From assembly GCA_947500035.1 (NCBI GenBank), contig CANMQP010000012.1, forward strand, positions 186,001 through 250,000: a stretch of 64,000 nt of DNA, written 5' to 3'. This DNA comes from an uncultured Kiloniellaceae bacterium. Lineage in GTDB: Bacteria; Pseudomonadota; Alphaproteobacteria; Kiloniellales; Kiloniellaceae. A program made the translations under genes and the position numbers. Each line of letters starts with the position of its first letter. Position 1 is the first letter of the stretch. Positions 25,897 to 34,266 of the stretch are shown here, piece after piece. Under the pieces are notes generated by a model. It saw only the letters and a list, made by a program, of their open reading frames with translations, made no database searches and was not told the DNA's origin.

Positions 25897-26282
25897 GACA
25901 GAAACTCCTCCGCGGTCGCGCGCACTTCGTCCAGACTGCCACCGCCCGCCGCCTCCGTGGCCGCCATCACCGCGCCTTCCACAATCGGCGCGTTGCAGAT
26001 CACAATCTTCTTCTGACGCTCTTCGTCCATCATCTCAATGGCCATTTCGCTGTTGGTTTCCGCGCCGCCCAGATCGACCAGAACCGCCACGCCCTGCGCG
26101 CCGAAGACCGAATCGATCGCGTTGTGAATAGTGGCCACGTCGGTTCCCAGGCCGCCGTCGGCGTTGCCGCCGCAGTAGGCCACCTTAACTTCATCCCCGA
26201 CCATTTCCCTGACCATATCCGCCGTGCCCTTGGCGACGTTGGGCGAGTGGGACACGATTACAATGCCAACAAAATTCGACAT
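25893..26282 (-). CDS. dhaM: PTS EIIA-like phosphotransfer subunit DhaM
   Basis: A 129-residue EIIA-mannose-fold protein. It begins MSNFVGIVIVSHSPNVAKG with the phosphorylatable His12 in the SHS motif, as in DhaM. LVDLGGAETNSEMAIEM and NAPIVEGAVMAATEAAGG complete the fold. The ATG at 26282 has GAAGGTAAG upstream, four bases after the dhaL stop; the longer upstream frame is not needed. It carries phosphate from HPr to the ADP held by DhaL. Confidence 0.92.
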   Translation of the reverse strand: MSNFVGIVIVSHSPNVAKGTADMVREMVGDEVKVAYCGGNADGGLGTDVATIHNAIDSVFGAQGVAVLVDLGGAETNSEMAIEMMDEERQKKIVICNAPIVEGAVMAATEAAGGGSLDEVRATAEEFLS

Positions 26283-26286
26283 GGTC

Positions 26287-26895
26287 TTACTTACCTTCGA
26301 TAACGTCACAAACAGCATGGATCAGCAGCGCAGAGGAGCGCGCGCCGGGGTCGAGATGTCCGATCGAGCGCTCGCCCAGAAAGGACGCCCGGCCCTTGGT
26401 CGCCTTCATATCCTTTGTCGAGGCCAGGCCCTCATCAGCGGTTTCGCGAAGCGCGCCGATATCCAACGCATCGGCGTCTTTCAAGGATGCGGCGACCGGC
26501 AACAGGACCTCCAGCATGGTCTTTTCGCCGCCCTGGGATTTGCCGCGCTTCATCACGGCCTCGACCCCCGCCTGAAAGGCGTTCGCGAAATCGCCGGGCG
26601 AAGCCGGTTCCGCGGGCATCGCCTTGCCCATGGCCATCAGCAGCGAGCCGTAGAGCGGCCCGGATGCTCCGCCGACCGACATCACCAGGGTCATACCGGC
26701 CTTTTCCAGCGCCTTGCCGCAGGGCAGCTCTGCGATGGTGTCCGCCGCCGCCGCGATGGCGTCAAAACCGCGCTTCATGTTGATCCCGTGATCGCCGTCG
26801 CCGATCGCCTGATCCAGATCGGTCAGCTCTTCCGCATGCGCCAGAATGACCGCGTGGGTCCGGCCGATCAGCGCCTTGATTGTCTCAGGTTCCAT
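26287..26895 (-). CDS. dhaL: Dihydroxyacetone kinase, ADP-binding subunit
   Basis: A 202-residue DhaL. The magnesium-coordinating Asp triad lies in LDQAIGDGDHGINMKRG (Asp28, Asp33, Asp35), and VGGASGPLYGSLLMAMG forms the nucleotide-binding helix-capping loop. The ADP stays bound and is recharged by DhaM instead of being exchanged, as is known for PTS-dependent Dha kinases. The ATG at 26895 overlaps the end of the upstream ABC ATPase gene by 11 bases, which directly ties transport to kinase expression. Confidence 0.93.
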   Translation of the reverse strand: MEPETIKALIGRTHAVILAHAEELTDLDQAIGDGDHGINMKRGFDAIAAAADTIAELPCGKALEKAGMTLVMSVGGASGPLYGSLLMAMGKAMPAEPASPGDFANAFQAGVEAVMKRGKSQGGEKTMLEVLLPVAASLKDADALDIGALRETADEGLASTKDMKATKGRASFLGERSIGHLDPGARSSALLIHAVCDVIEGK

Positions 26896-27940
26896 AAACC
26901 GCCTCCTCACGCGCGCTTGCCTTGACCGGATCGACGCGTTTGCCGTTTGTATCGAAAAACAGCGCCGCGCCCTCCCGCACGCCGATGGAAATCTCTGCGC
27001 CCTCTTCCAGGCTGGCGGCATCGCCGAGCAGGGCATGCAGGTGTTGTCCCGCCAGTTCAAGCAGAATCACCGTCTCGACGCCCAGGTGCTCAACATTCAG
27101 TACCTTTGCAACCCCGCCGCCGCTCTGGTCCAGAACGATGTCTTCGGGCCGGACCCCGAGGGTCGTGGCAGAGGGTGGAACCAACGGCAGCTCCAGCATG
27201 CCCACGGCCAGCAGATTGATCTGCGGACTGCCGAGCCGCTGCGCCACATAGACCGAATTAGGCGTCTCATAAACCTCACGCGGGTCACCGATCTGCACCA
27301 GTTCGCCTTGGTTGAGCACGCCGATCCGGTCCGCGAGGGTCATAGCCTCAAGCTGGTCATGGGTCACGTAGACAATTGTCGCACCCAGGTCCCGCTGAAT
27401 ACGCTTCAGCTCCACCCGCAGGTCCTCGCGCAGCTTGGCATCCAGCGAAGACAAAGGCTCGTCCATCAGAAAGACCGTGGGATTGCGCACCAGGGCCCGC
27501 CCGATGGCCACCCGCTGCATCTCCCCACCGGACAGCGCCGTGGCGCGGTTCTCCAGCTTGTGATCGATGCGCAGCAGTTCCGCGATCTCCCGCACCCTTG
27601 CCTTGATCTCCTCCGTGCTCAGAGTCTGGCCCGGTGCCTTCAGGGGAAAGGCCAGATTTTCGAAGACGCTATAGTGCGGATAGAGTGAGTACTGCTGGAA
27701 CACGAAGGCCACATTGCGCGCGGAGGTCGGCGTCTCCGTAACGTCCATGCCGTCGATGAAAACCCGGCCCGCCTCCGGTTTTTCCAGGCCCGCAATCAGC
27801 CGCAGGGTCGTGGTCTTGCCCGCGCCGGTCGGCCCGAGCAGCACCACGAATTCGCCGTCGTGCACGGTCAGATCGAGATCCGCAACCGCCCGGGTCGCCC
27901 CGAAGCTTTTGGATATGGTCTGAAGCGTAATTTCAGCCAC
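26885..27940 (-). CDS. Sugar/polyol ABC transporter ATPase (GlpT/UgpC-like)
   Basis: A 351-residue MalK/UgpC-class ATPase. Walker A is GPTGAGKTT near residue 36, the signature is LSGGEMQRVAIGRAL, and Walker B is VFLMDEPLSSLDAKL; a C-terminal TOBE region follows from about 240. It begins at GTG 27940 with GGGAGG five bases upstream, overlapping the previous ATPase by eight bases. Two different ATPases in one importer operon is the layout known for the glycerol transporter GlpSTPQ(U)V of rhizobia. Substrate: a triose or polyol is inferred because dhaL overlaps it. Confidence 0.9.
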   Translation of the reverse strand: MAEITLQTISKSFGATRAVADLDLTVHDGEFVVLLGPTGAGKTTTLRLIAGLEKPEAGRVFIDGMDVTETPTSARNVAFVFQQYSLYPHYSVFENLAFPLKAPGQTLSTEEIKARVREIAELLRIDHKLENRATALSGGEMQRVAIGRALVRNPTVFLMDEPLSSLDAKLREDLRVELKRIQRDLGATIVYVTHDQLEAMTLADRIGVLNQGELVQIGDPREVYETPNSVYVAQRLGSPQINLLAVGMLELPLVPPSATTLGVRPEDIVLDQSGGGVAKVLNVEHLGVETVILLELAGQHLHALLGDAASLEEGAEISIGVREGAALFFDTNGKRVDPVKASAREEAVYGT

Positions 27941-29030
27941 GCTGACCTCCCGCTTGCAGCGCGCTCGCAACCGCCCGGTCGGTCCGGGAATCGAAGACCA
28001 CGATCTTCTCGGAGTCGAAGTCCAGGCCGATGGCCTCGCCGTCATTCACCCGCACAGTATTGGGCGCCCGCACCCGCAGGCGGCCGGAGTCCGTATCGAC
28101 CGTAATCAGCTGCCGCGTGCCCATATATTCGACCGCGAAGACCCGCCCGCGCAGTGCGCCCTGATCGGAGATCCGAATATGTTCGGGCCGCGCCCCCAGG
28201 ATCGCTTCGGACGAGGTCAGGTCCTCGTGCAGGCGGGGAATGGCGATGCGCGAGCCGCGCACCTGAACCGCCTCGCTGCCGGCCTCCAGACCACCTTCGC
28301 CCGCGATGAAGTTCATGGCCGGCGAGCCCACGAAGCCCGCCACGAAACGCGTCGCCGGGCGGGCGTAGACTTCCGAAGGCGGCCCGATCTGCAGCACCTC
28401 GGCATTGTTCATGATGCAGATGCGGTCGGCCATGGACATGGCCTCGATCTGATCGTGGGTCACATAGACCGTGGTCGCCTTGACCCGCAGGTGCAGCAGA
28501 CGCAGTTCCTCGCACATCAGCTCGCGGAACTGGGCATCCAGCGCCCCCAGCGGCTCGTCCATCAGGAAGGCCTTGGCGCGGCGCACCACGGCCCGGCCCA
28601 GCGCCACCCGCTGCCGGTCGCCGCTCGACAGACCCCCGACCGGAGAGTCCAGCAGGTGATCGATCTGCAGCATGCGCGCGACCTCTTCCGTGCGTTCGCG
28701 AATCTCCTTGCGGGGCCGTCCCTCCATACGCAGGGGGAAGGAGATGTTCTTGCGCACGTTCATATGGGGATAGAGCGCGAAGAGCTGGAACACGAAGGCA
28801 ATATCCCGCTCGCCGCCGCGCCGGTTGGTCACATCCTCGCCGTCCAGATAGATCCGGCCCGAGGTCGGCAGCTCCAGCCCGGCGATCATGCGCAGGGTCG
28901 TGGTCTTGCCGCAGCCGGAGGGACCCAGCATGACGAAGAACTCTCCGTCCTTCACCGTGAAGGAAGAGTCCCGCACGGCGGTAAAATCGCCGAAGGTCTT
29001 GTGCAGATTTTCAATTCTAATCTCGGCCAC
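27933..29030 (-). CDS. Sugar/polyol ABC transporter ATPase (GlpS-like)
   Basis: A 365-residue ATPase and heteromeric partner of the preceding entry. Walker A is GPSGCGKT at residues 36-43, the signature is LSSGDRQRVALGRAV (Ser-Ser-Gly instead of Ser-Gly-Gly) and Walker B is AFLMDEPLGALDAQF. The GTG at 29030 is nine bases from a GGAG site, giving MAEIRIENLHKTFG like the MAEI start of its partner; a GTG at 29036 is the alternative. The start lies immediately after the small membrane protein gene. Confidence 0.9.
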   Translation of the reverse strand: MAEIRIENLHKTFGDFTAVRDSSFTVKDGEFFVMLGPSGCGKTTTLRMIAGLELPTSGRIYLDGEDVTNRRGGERDIAFVFQLFALYPHMNVRKNISFPLRMEGRPRKEIRERTEEVARMLQIDHLLDSPVGGLSSGDRQRVALGRAVVRRAKAFLMDEPLGALDAQFRELMCEELRLLHLRVKATTVYVTHDQIEAMSMADRICIMNNAEVLQIGPPSEVYARPATRFVAGFVGSPAMNFIAGEGGLEAGSEAVQVRGSRIAIPRLHEDLTSSEAILGARPEHIRISDQGALRGRVFAVEYMGTRQLITVDTDSGRLRVRAPNTVRVNDGEAIGLDFDSEKIVVFDSRTDRAVASALQAGGQRG

Positions 29031-29036
29031 GTGCAC

Positions 29037-29261
29037 CTACTCCGGAAAATGACTGACGATGACGAAGCCGACCGTGCCGGTCAGGATCACCGCGAAGGAA
29101 TAGCTGAAGAGATCGATCGAGAAGGGCTGCATCAGCATGAAGATGCCCAGCGCGATGAGGAGGGTCGCGAAGTTCTCCCAGGGGCCTCGTTTGAAGAAGC
29201 GGCGCTTGAAGAAACGGGCCATCCCTTGTGATGCTTCACTCTCTTGCGTTTCGTGGCTCAT
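29037..29261 (-). CDS. Small membrane protein of the polyol-type ABC transporter (GlpU/DUF2160-like position)
   Basis: A 74-residue protein with a basic N-terminal half (GMARFFKRRFFKRGPWENF) and two hydrophobic segments at about 33-48 and 52-69. The start overlaps the permease stop by four bases and the stop abuts the ATPase gene, so it is an integral operon member. In rhizobial glycerol transport operons a small DUF2160 membrane protein (GlpU) is encoded with the same partners; this one is shorter, and the similarity is mostly of position and topology. Its function is unknown. Confidence 0.8.
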   Translation of the reverse strand: MSHETQESEASQGMARFFKRRFFKRGPWENFATLLIALGIFMLMQPFSIDLFSYSFAVILTGTVGFVIVSHFPE

Positions 29262-30238
29262 TTGCGCACCGCTCCGAAGGTAATGCCCCGCAAAAGCTGA
29301 TTGCGCAGCAACACGGTAAAAAAGACGATCGGCAGCAGGAAGAGCGTCGTTCCGGCGGCGACCGCGGGCCAGTCCAGGCCGCCCTCGCCTATTATGATCG
29401 GAATAAAGGGCGGCGCGGTCTGCGCGTTGCCGCTGGTCAGCAGCAGGGCGAAGGCATATTCGTTCCAGGCAAAGATCAGACAGAAGATCGCTGTCGCCGC
29501 GATGCCCGCGCGCGCCTGAGGCAGCACCACTTTCCAGAAGGCCTGCAGGCGGGTGTAGCCGTCCACCACCGCGGCCTCCTCGTACTCGCGCGGGATCTCG
29601 TCCATGAAGCCCTTCAGCAACCAGACCGAGAGCGAGACATTGACGGCGGTGTAGAGCAGGATCATGCCCAGCGCCGTATCCGACAGCCCAAGCTCGCGGT
29701 ACATCAGATAGATCGGGATGGCGACCGCGATCGGCGGCATCATGCGCGTCGAGAGAATGAAAAACAGCAGGTCGTCCTTCAGCGGAACTTTAAAGCGCGA
29801 GAAGCCGTAGGCCGCCAATGTCCCCAGAAAGACCGCCAGGAAGGTCGAGCCGAAACCGATCACCACCGAGTTCATGTAGCGGTCGAGAAAGCGCGAGGGT
29901 CCGACGATCACCATGTTGCGCTTGCGCACGATCTCGTCGTACCAGGTCTCGGCGGGTCCCAGGTTCTCGATGTATTCCTCGGTCTGGCGCGAGCGGGTGG
30001 TGAAGAGGTTCACGTAGCCTTCCATACTCGGCTCGAAGATCACCTTGGGCGGATAGGAAATGGAATCCGGCGGCGACTTCAGACTGGTCGCCAGGATCCA
30101 GACCAGCGGGATCAGGGTGATGAGCGCATAGGCGACCACCAGCAGTCCCGCGAGCCACTTGCCCCGGCTGGAACTCTCGACCACCGAATGGGCCTTGGTG
30201 GTCGCGGCGGATGTGGTGGATGCGGCGGCGGCGCTCAT
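29258..30238 (-). CDS. Sugar/polyol ABC permease (MalG/GlpQ-like)
   Basis: A 326-residue permease with six membrane segments, the first at about residues 28-50 (GLLVVAYALITLIPLVW). The EAA loop reads YEEAAVVDGYTRLQAFWKVVLP. A long periplasmic loop of some 75 residues lies between helices 1 and 2 (from about 52 to 125), longer than in MalG-type permeases of maltose systems. The ATG at 30238 overlaps the stop of the first permease. Upstream in-frame codons are shadow of that gene. Confidence 0.9.
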   Translation of the reverse strand: MSAAAASTTSAATTKAHSVVESSSRGKWLAGLLVVAYALITLIPLVWILATSLKSPPDSISYPPKVIFEPSMEGYVNLFTTRSRQTEEYIENLGPAETWYDEIVRKRNMVIVGPSRFLDRYMNSVVIGFGSTFLAVFLGTLAAYGFSRFKVPLKDDLLFFILSTRMMPPIAVAIPIYLMYRELGLSDTALGMILLYTAVNVSLSVWLLKGFMDEIPREYEEAAVVDGYTRLQAFWKVVLPQARAGIAATAIFCLIFAWNEYAFALLLTSGNAQTAPPFIPIIIGEGGLDWPAVAAGTTLFLLPIVFFTVLLRNQLLRGITFGAVRK

Positions 30239-31209
30239 TGCTTCACCTTGTTGAGGGCTTTGACGTAGATGTTGCCCAGGCCGAAGACCGTGACGAAGAG
30301 GATCACCGCAAAGGCCGAGGAATAGCCGGTCCGCCATTTCTCGAAGGCCTCGCGTTTCAGATTGATCGAGGCCACCTCCGTGGTCGAGCCCGGCCCGCCG
30401 GAGGTCAGCTCGACCACCATGTCGAACATCTTGAAATTCTCGATCCCGCGGAACAGCACCGCCAGCATCAGGAAGGGCATGATCCGGGGCAGCGTGATGT
30501 ACCAGAACTTCTGCCAGGCATTGGCCCGGTCGATTTCGGCGGCTTCGTAGAGATAGTCCGGGATCGAGCGCAGCCCCGCCAGACAGAGCAGCATGATGTA
30601 GGGGGTCCACATCCAGGTATCGACGATGATGATCGACCAGGGCGCCAGATCGACCGAGCCGATCATATCGATGGGCCCGACGGAGACGAAGAGGTTGATG
30701 ATGTAGCTGAAGATGCCCGTCTGCGGCTGATAGAGATAGGTCCAGAAGGTGCCCACAACCGCAGGCGACAGCATCATGGGGATCAGGATCACCGTGGTCC
30801 AGAAGCTCGCGCCCTTGAAATTACGGTTGATCAGCAGCGCCAGGCCCAGGCCGATGATGACCTGGATGATCATGGTCCAGACCACGAAGTGCGCGGTCGC
30901 CTGCAGGTAGCCCCAGATGTCCTCGTTGCCCAGCAGCCGCTCGTAGTTGCGCGTGCCGACCCACTCGATGGGGCGCCCCGGCCGGTTGGCGCGGTAGTTG
31001 GTAAAGGAAAGATAGACCGTCCAGATCAACGGAAAGATATTGATCGCCAGGAGCAGAAAAATCGTCGGCGAAATAAAGAGCCAAGCGATCGCCCTGTCGG
31101 AGAGCCCGCGCACCTTCCGCACCACCGCGGCTGGCGTGGCCTTCGCCACATTCTGCGCAACCTGGCCCGTAAGACCGTCGGCCGAACTATCGCTGGATTG
31201 ATCCGTCAT
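30235..31209 (-). CDS. Sugar/polyol ABC permease (MalF/GlpP-like)
   Basis: A 324-residue permease. After a 40-residue cytoplasmic tail come six helices, the first at AWLFISPTIFLLLAINIFPL. The EAA loop is LYEAAEIDRANAWQKFWYITLP. The ATG at 31209 has GGAAG eight bases upstream; an in-frame ATG at 31257 would add 16 residues but lacks a ribosome-binding site. It is separated from the binding-protein gene by two perfect hairpins and coupled to the second permease. Confidence 0.9.
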   Translation of the reverse strand: MTDQSSDSSADGLTGQVAQNVAKATPAAVVRKVRGLSDRAIAWLFISPTIFLLLAINIFPLIWTVYLSFTNYRANRPGRPIEWVGTRNYERLLGNEDIWGYLQATAHFVVWTMIIQVIIGLGLALLINRNFKGASFWTTVILIPMMLSPAVVGTFWTYLYQPQTGIFSYIINLFVSVGPIDMIGSVDLAPWSIIIVDTWMWTPYIMLLCLAGLRSIPDYLYEAAEIDRANAWQKFWYITLPRIMPFLMLAVLFRGIENFKMFDMVVELTSGGPGSTTEVASINLKREAFEKWRTGYSSAFAVILFVTVFGLGNIYVKALNKVKQ

Positions 31210-31294
31210 GAAATGCTTCCAGAAGACATAAGGGTTCCCTGGACCGGCCGGGGTCATTGCCCGGCCGGTGGAGTCTGGCGCCTTGAGCCTGATC

Positions 31295-31368
31295 GATTCA
31301 CTTTTGCTTCAAAGTGAATCGTGAATCAGCCTCAAAACTTCAGAAGAGAGTGCCATTGCACTCTCTTC
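31295..31368 (-). promoter_or_regulatory. Two perfect hairpins between binding-protein and permease genes
   Basis: One stem pairs 31295-31304 with 31311-31320 (10 bp, six-base loop). The other pairs 31343-31353 with 31358-31368 (11 bp, loop CATT) and lies only ten bases after the binding-protein stop on the minus strand. Both stems are perfect. There is no long T-run, so partial read-through into the permease genes is expected. Confidence 0.7.
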
Positions 31369-31378
31369 AAAGTCAGGA

Positions 31379-32713
31379 CTAGAGCTTACCGTCGTCCTCG
31401 AAGACTTCGGTCCAGTCGACGACCAGCTTGTCGAGCGCCTCCTGCGCGGTTCCGTTCCCGGCGACCACATAGTCATGCACCCGTTTCTGCATGGCCTGCA
31501 GCAGCTCGGCATAGGTCGGCTCCTGCCAGAAGTCCTTCACCCCGTCCATGGCCTTCAGGAAGTCTCCGGCGAAGGGCGCGGTGTTGGGGAAGTTCGGATC
31601 ATTGAGCACATCCACGTGACAGGAGTAGCCGCCTAGGGACCACCACTTCTTCTGCACATCGGACTTGGCGAACCACTTGATGTACTCCAGCGCCATGTCC
31701 TTCTTGTCGGAATAGGCTACCACCGAAATGCCCTGTCCGCCGAGCGTGGAGGCCGCGACCTTCTGGGCCGGATTCACGAAGAAGCCCGACTTGTCGCCGC
31801 CCACGTCTTCATCCTTGGCGATGCCGGGGAAAAAGGCGAACCAGTTCATCTGCATGGCGACCTGACCGGACTTATAGGCGTCCAGATTGGCGACCATGTA
31901 GGCGTCCGAGTGACCCGGCGGGGTGCAGCAGTCGTAGAGGGATTTATAGAATTCCAGCGCCTCGACCGCCTCGGGCGAGTTCACGTAACCCGGCATGTCG
32001 TAGGGTTTGTCCGGGTTCTCGTACTCAAAGCCCCAGGAATACATGGCCGAGGTCACGCCCATGGTGATGCCTTCGGAGCCGCGTTCGGTATAGATCCCCA
32101 GGCCGTAAACTGTTTTGCCGTCGATCTCGCGGCCCTGGAAGAACTCGCCGATGTTCTTCACCTCATTCCAGTTCTTGGGCACCTCCAGCTCGTGGCCGTA
32201 CTTGGCCTTGAATTCCTCGCGCAGCTCCGGTCGGGCAAACCAGTCCTTGCGGTAAACCCAGCCCAGGGCGTCGCCCATGGCCGGCAGCGCCCAGTAGTTC
32301 GGCGTGCCCTTCGGCCAGGTCGAATAGGCATGAACGGTCGCCGGCGCGAAGTCGTCCATGGAGATACCTTCTTTTTCGAAGAAGTCGTTCAGCTTGACAT
32401 AGTGGCCGTAGGTCGCCGACCCGCCGATCCACTGGCTGTCGCCGATCAGCAGGTCACAGAGCTTGCCGCCGGAATTCAGTTCGTTGATGAAGCGGTCCGC
32501 AAAGTTGGTCCAGGGCACGAACTCGTAGTTCATCTCGATCCCGGTCTCGGCGGTAAAGTCCTTCCCCAGCTGAGCCAGGGCATTGGCCGGATCCCAGGCT
32601 GCCCAGCAGAGGGTCAGCTCCTTATCCTGCGCCTGAACCTCCTGAGTGCTCATTGCCGTCACAGCCGTCACGCTCAGTGCAGCCGCGGCCAAACAGGCTC
32701 CAAATCTCCGCAT
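31379..32713 (-). CDS. Extracellular solute-binding protein for the DHA/polyol operon
   Basis: A 444-residue periplasmic protein of the MalE-like family 1. A Sec signal peptide (MRRFGACLAAAALSVTAVTA, cleavage near VQAQD) precedes the mature protein starting KELTLCWAAWDPANALAQLG. The ATG at 32713 has an excellent GGGAGGAAA site. The ligand pocket region is aromatic-rich (MNWFAFFPGI). It is the first gene of the operon that ends in dhaK, so the ligand is probably dihydroxyacetone, glycerol or a compound degraded to DHA; the sequence alone does not decide. Confidence 0.9.
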   Translation of the reverse strand: MRRFGACLAAAALSVTAVTAMSTQEVQAQDKELTLCWAAWDPANALAQLGKDFTAETGIEMNYEFVPWTNFADRFINELNSGGKLCDLLIGDSQWIGGSATYGHYVKLNDFFEKEGISMDDFAPATVHAYSTWPKGTPNYWALPAMGDALGWVYRKDWFARPELREEFKAKYGHELEVPKNWNEVKNIGEFFQGREIDGKTVYGLGIYTERGSEGITMGVTSAMYSWGFEYENPDKPYDMPGYVNSPEAVEALEFYKSLYDCCTPPGHSDAYMVANLDAYKSGQVAMQMNWFAFFPGIAKDEDVGGDKSGFFVNPAQKVAASTLGGQGISVVAYSDKKDMALEYIKWFAKSDVQKKWWSLGGYSCHVDVLNDPNFPNTAPFAGDFLKAMDGVKDFWQEPTYAELLQAMQKRVHDYVVAGNGTAQEALDKLVVDWTEVFEDDGKL

Positions 32714-33288
32714 GCTTTCCTCCCTTGGAGACCTCCGCTTTTCGTTGCTTTTGAGCAAACCCCGGACCGGTCTCTCGTTGATATTGTTCGGGGGCGATAT
32801 TCCTGAACCTGCGATGACTCTGACGTCGCAGACCGACGGCCCCTTCTTGCCGCATTCTGTGCGTCGGCAGGAAAAACACTAAACTTATTACTAAACTTTT
32901 GTCAAACACGTTCGATCCCGCAGCGCAGCATCAATTGCGAAAATCCCCTAAAACTCCTGAAAATCAGGGCAAAATCCGGTTGTATTACCTAAAAATTCCG
33001 TTGTTTAGCACAACCCGCTATTCAACGCTCGGCAGGATTTGGTTTAGTAATTTGGCGAAAAGTTTAGGGGATGCCCGTTGAGTGCCACACCCGTCCAGCG
33101 TCACCCCGTCCAGCACCACGCCCAGGCAGAACCGCCGCCGGTTATGTGCGGCGTTTACTGCAGGGGGAATTTCGATCATCTTTCCCCTGGTGAGTCTTCA
33201 CTTCCGATTCACTGCCTTAAATTACCGCGCAACACTTCACTGCCTCTTATGCTTCACCGCCCCTATGCTTCATCAAGGACTTCCCGGC
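32714..33288. promoter_or_regulatory. Divergent control region with repeated CTAAAC/GTTTAG motifs
   Basis: This 575-bp gap separates the DHA operon and the PLP dehydratase. From 32870 to 33070 it is AT-rich and holds two direct copies of CTAAACTT (32879-32886 and 32891-32898, 12-bp period) and three copies of GTTTAG (33003-33008, 33042-33047, 33062-33067), which is the reverse complement of CTAAAC. These are candidate operator units for the operon starting at 32713. The part from 33080 to 33288 shows no gene I can support. Confidence 0.45.
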
Positions 33289-34263
33289 ATGACCAGCACG
33301 CCCGTCACCCTCGACGACATCCAGGGCGCTTTTGCCCGCATCAAGGACCGGGTGCGCCGCACGCCGCTGCTCAGAACCCGCTTCATTCGCGAGGAACCGG
33401 CCCCCAATCCCATGATGGTCAAGCTGGAATGCCTGCAGGTCACCGGCTCCTTCAAGCCGCGCGGCGCCATGAATGCGGCCCTGCAGCTCAGCGAAAATGA
33501 ATTAAAGCGCGGCATCATTACGGCGTCCGGCGGCAACCACGGCCTGGGCGTCGCCTATGCGGGCTGGTCCCTGGGTGCGCAGGCGGTCATCTATCTGCCC
33601 AGCTCAACCCCCGAAGCCAAGGCGGAAAAGCTGCGGGCCTGGGGCGCGGAAGTGGTGATCGAGGGCGCGGTCTACGACGACGCCAACGAGGCCGCCCTGG
33701 CGCGGGCGGAGCGCGACGGCCTGACCTACATCCACGCCTTCGCCAATCCGGCGGTGATCGCCGGACAGGGCACCATGGCCGTGGAGATGCTCAAGCAGTC
33801 GCCGGGGCTCGATGCGATTGTCGTCGCCATCGGCGGCGGCGGACTGATCTCAGGCATCGCCACGGCGGCCAAGGCCATCAAGCCCGAGATCAAGATCATT
33901 GGCGTCGAGGCGGTCGGCGCGCCGACCCTCTATGAAAGCGTGAAGGCGGATGAGCTGATCACTCTTTCGGAGATCACCACCAAGGCCGGCACCCTTGCCC
34001 CGCGCCGCAGCGCCCAGCCCAACTTCGACATCATCCGCGAGCATGTCGACGACATCGTCCTGGTCACTGACGAGGAGATGCGCACGGCGGCGCAATGGCT
34101 CTGGTTCGAAATGGGTGTCGGCGCGGAACTCTCCGGCGCCGCCTCCCTCGCCGCGCTTCAAGCGGGCAAGCTCGCGCGCAGCAAAGCCGACCTGCCCGAC
34201 GACGCGCTGATCGCCACCATCGCCTGCGGCTCCGGCTCCGACGGCATCAGCCCTCCGGCATAA
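33289..34263 (+). CDS. PLP-dependent threonine/serine dehydratase family protein
   Basis: A 324-residue fold-type II PLP enzyme. The Schiff-base lysine is in GSFKPRGAMNAAL (about residue 54), the substrate loop is ASGGNHGLGVAYAG, and the phosphate-binding glycine loop is AIGGGGLISGIATA. Such enzymes deaminate threonine or serine to 2-oxoacids, or act as hydroxyaspartate dehydratases or racemases. There is no ACT regulatory domain, so it is the catabolic or anaerobic-like short form. The ATG at 33289 has AAGGA upstream; the longer upstream frame has no support. The next gene starts three bases after the stop. Confidence 0.88.
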   Translation: MTSTPVTLDDIQGAFARIKDRVRRTPLLRTRFIREEPAPNPMMVKLECLQVTGSFKPRGAMNAALQLSENELKRGIITASGGNHGLGVAYAGWSLGAQAVIYLPSSTPEAKAEKLRAWGAEVVIEGAVYDDANEAALARAERDGLTYIHAFANPAVIAGQGTMAVEMLKQSPGLDAIVVAIGGGGLISGIATAAKAIKPEIKIIGVEAVGAPTLYESVKADELITLSEITTKAGTLAPRRSAQPNFDIIREHVDDIVLVTDEEMRTAAQWLWFEMGVGAELSGAASLAALQAGKLARSKADLPDDALIATIACGSGSDGISPPA

Positions 34264-34266
34264 AAA

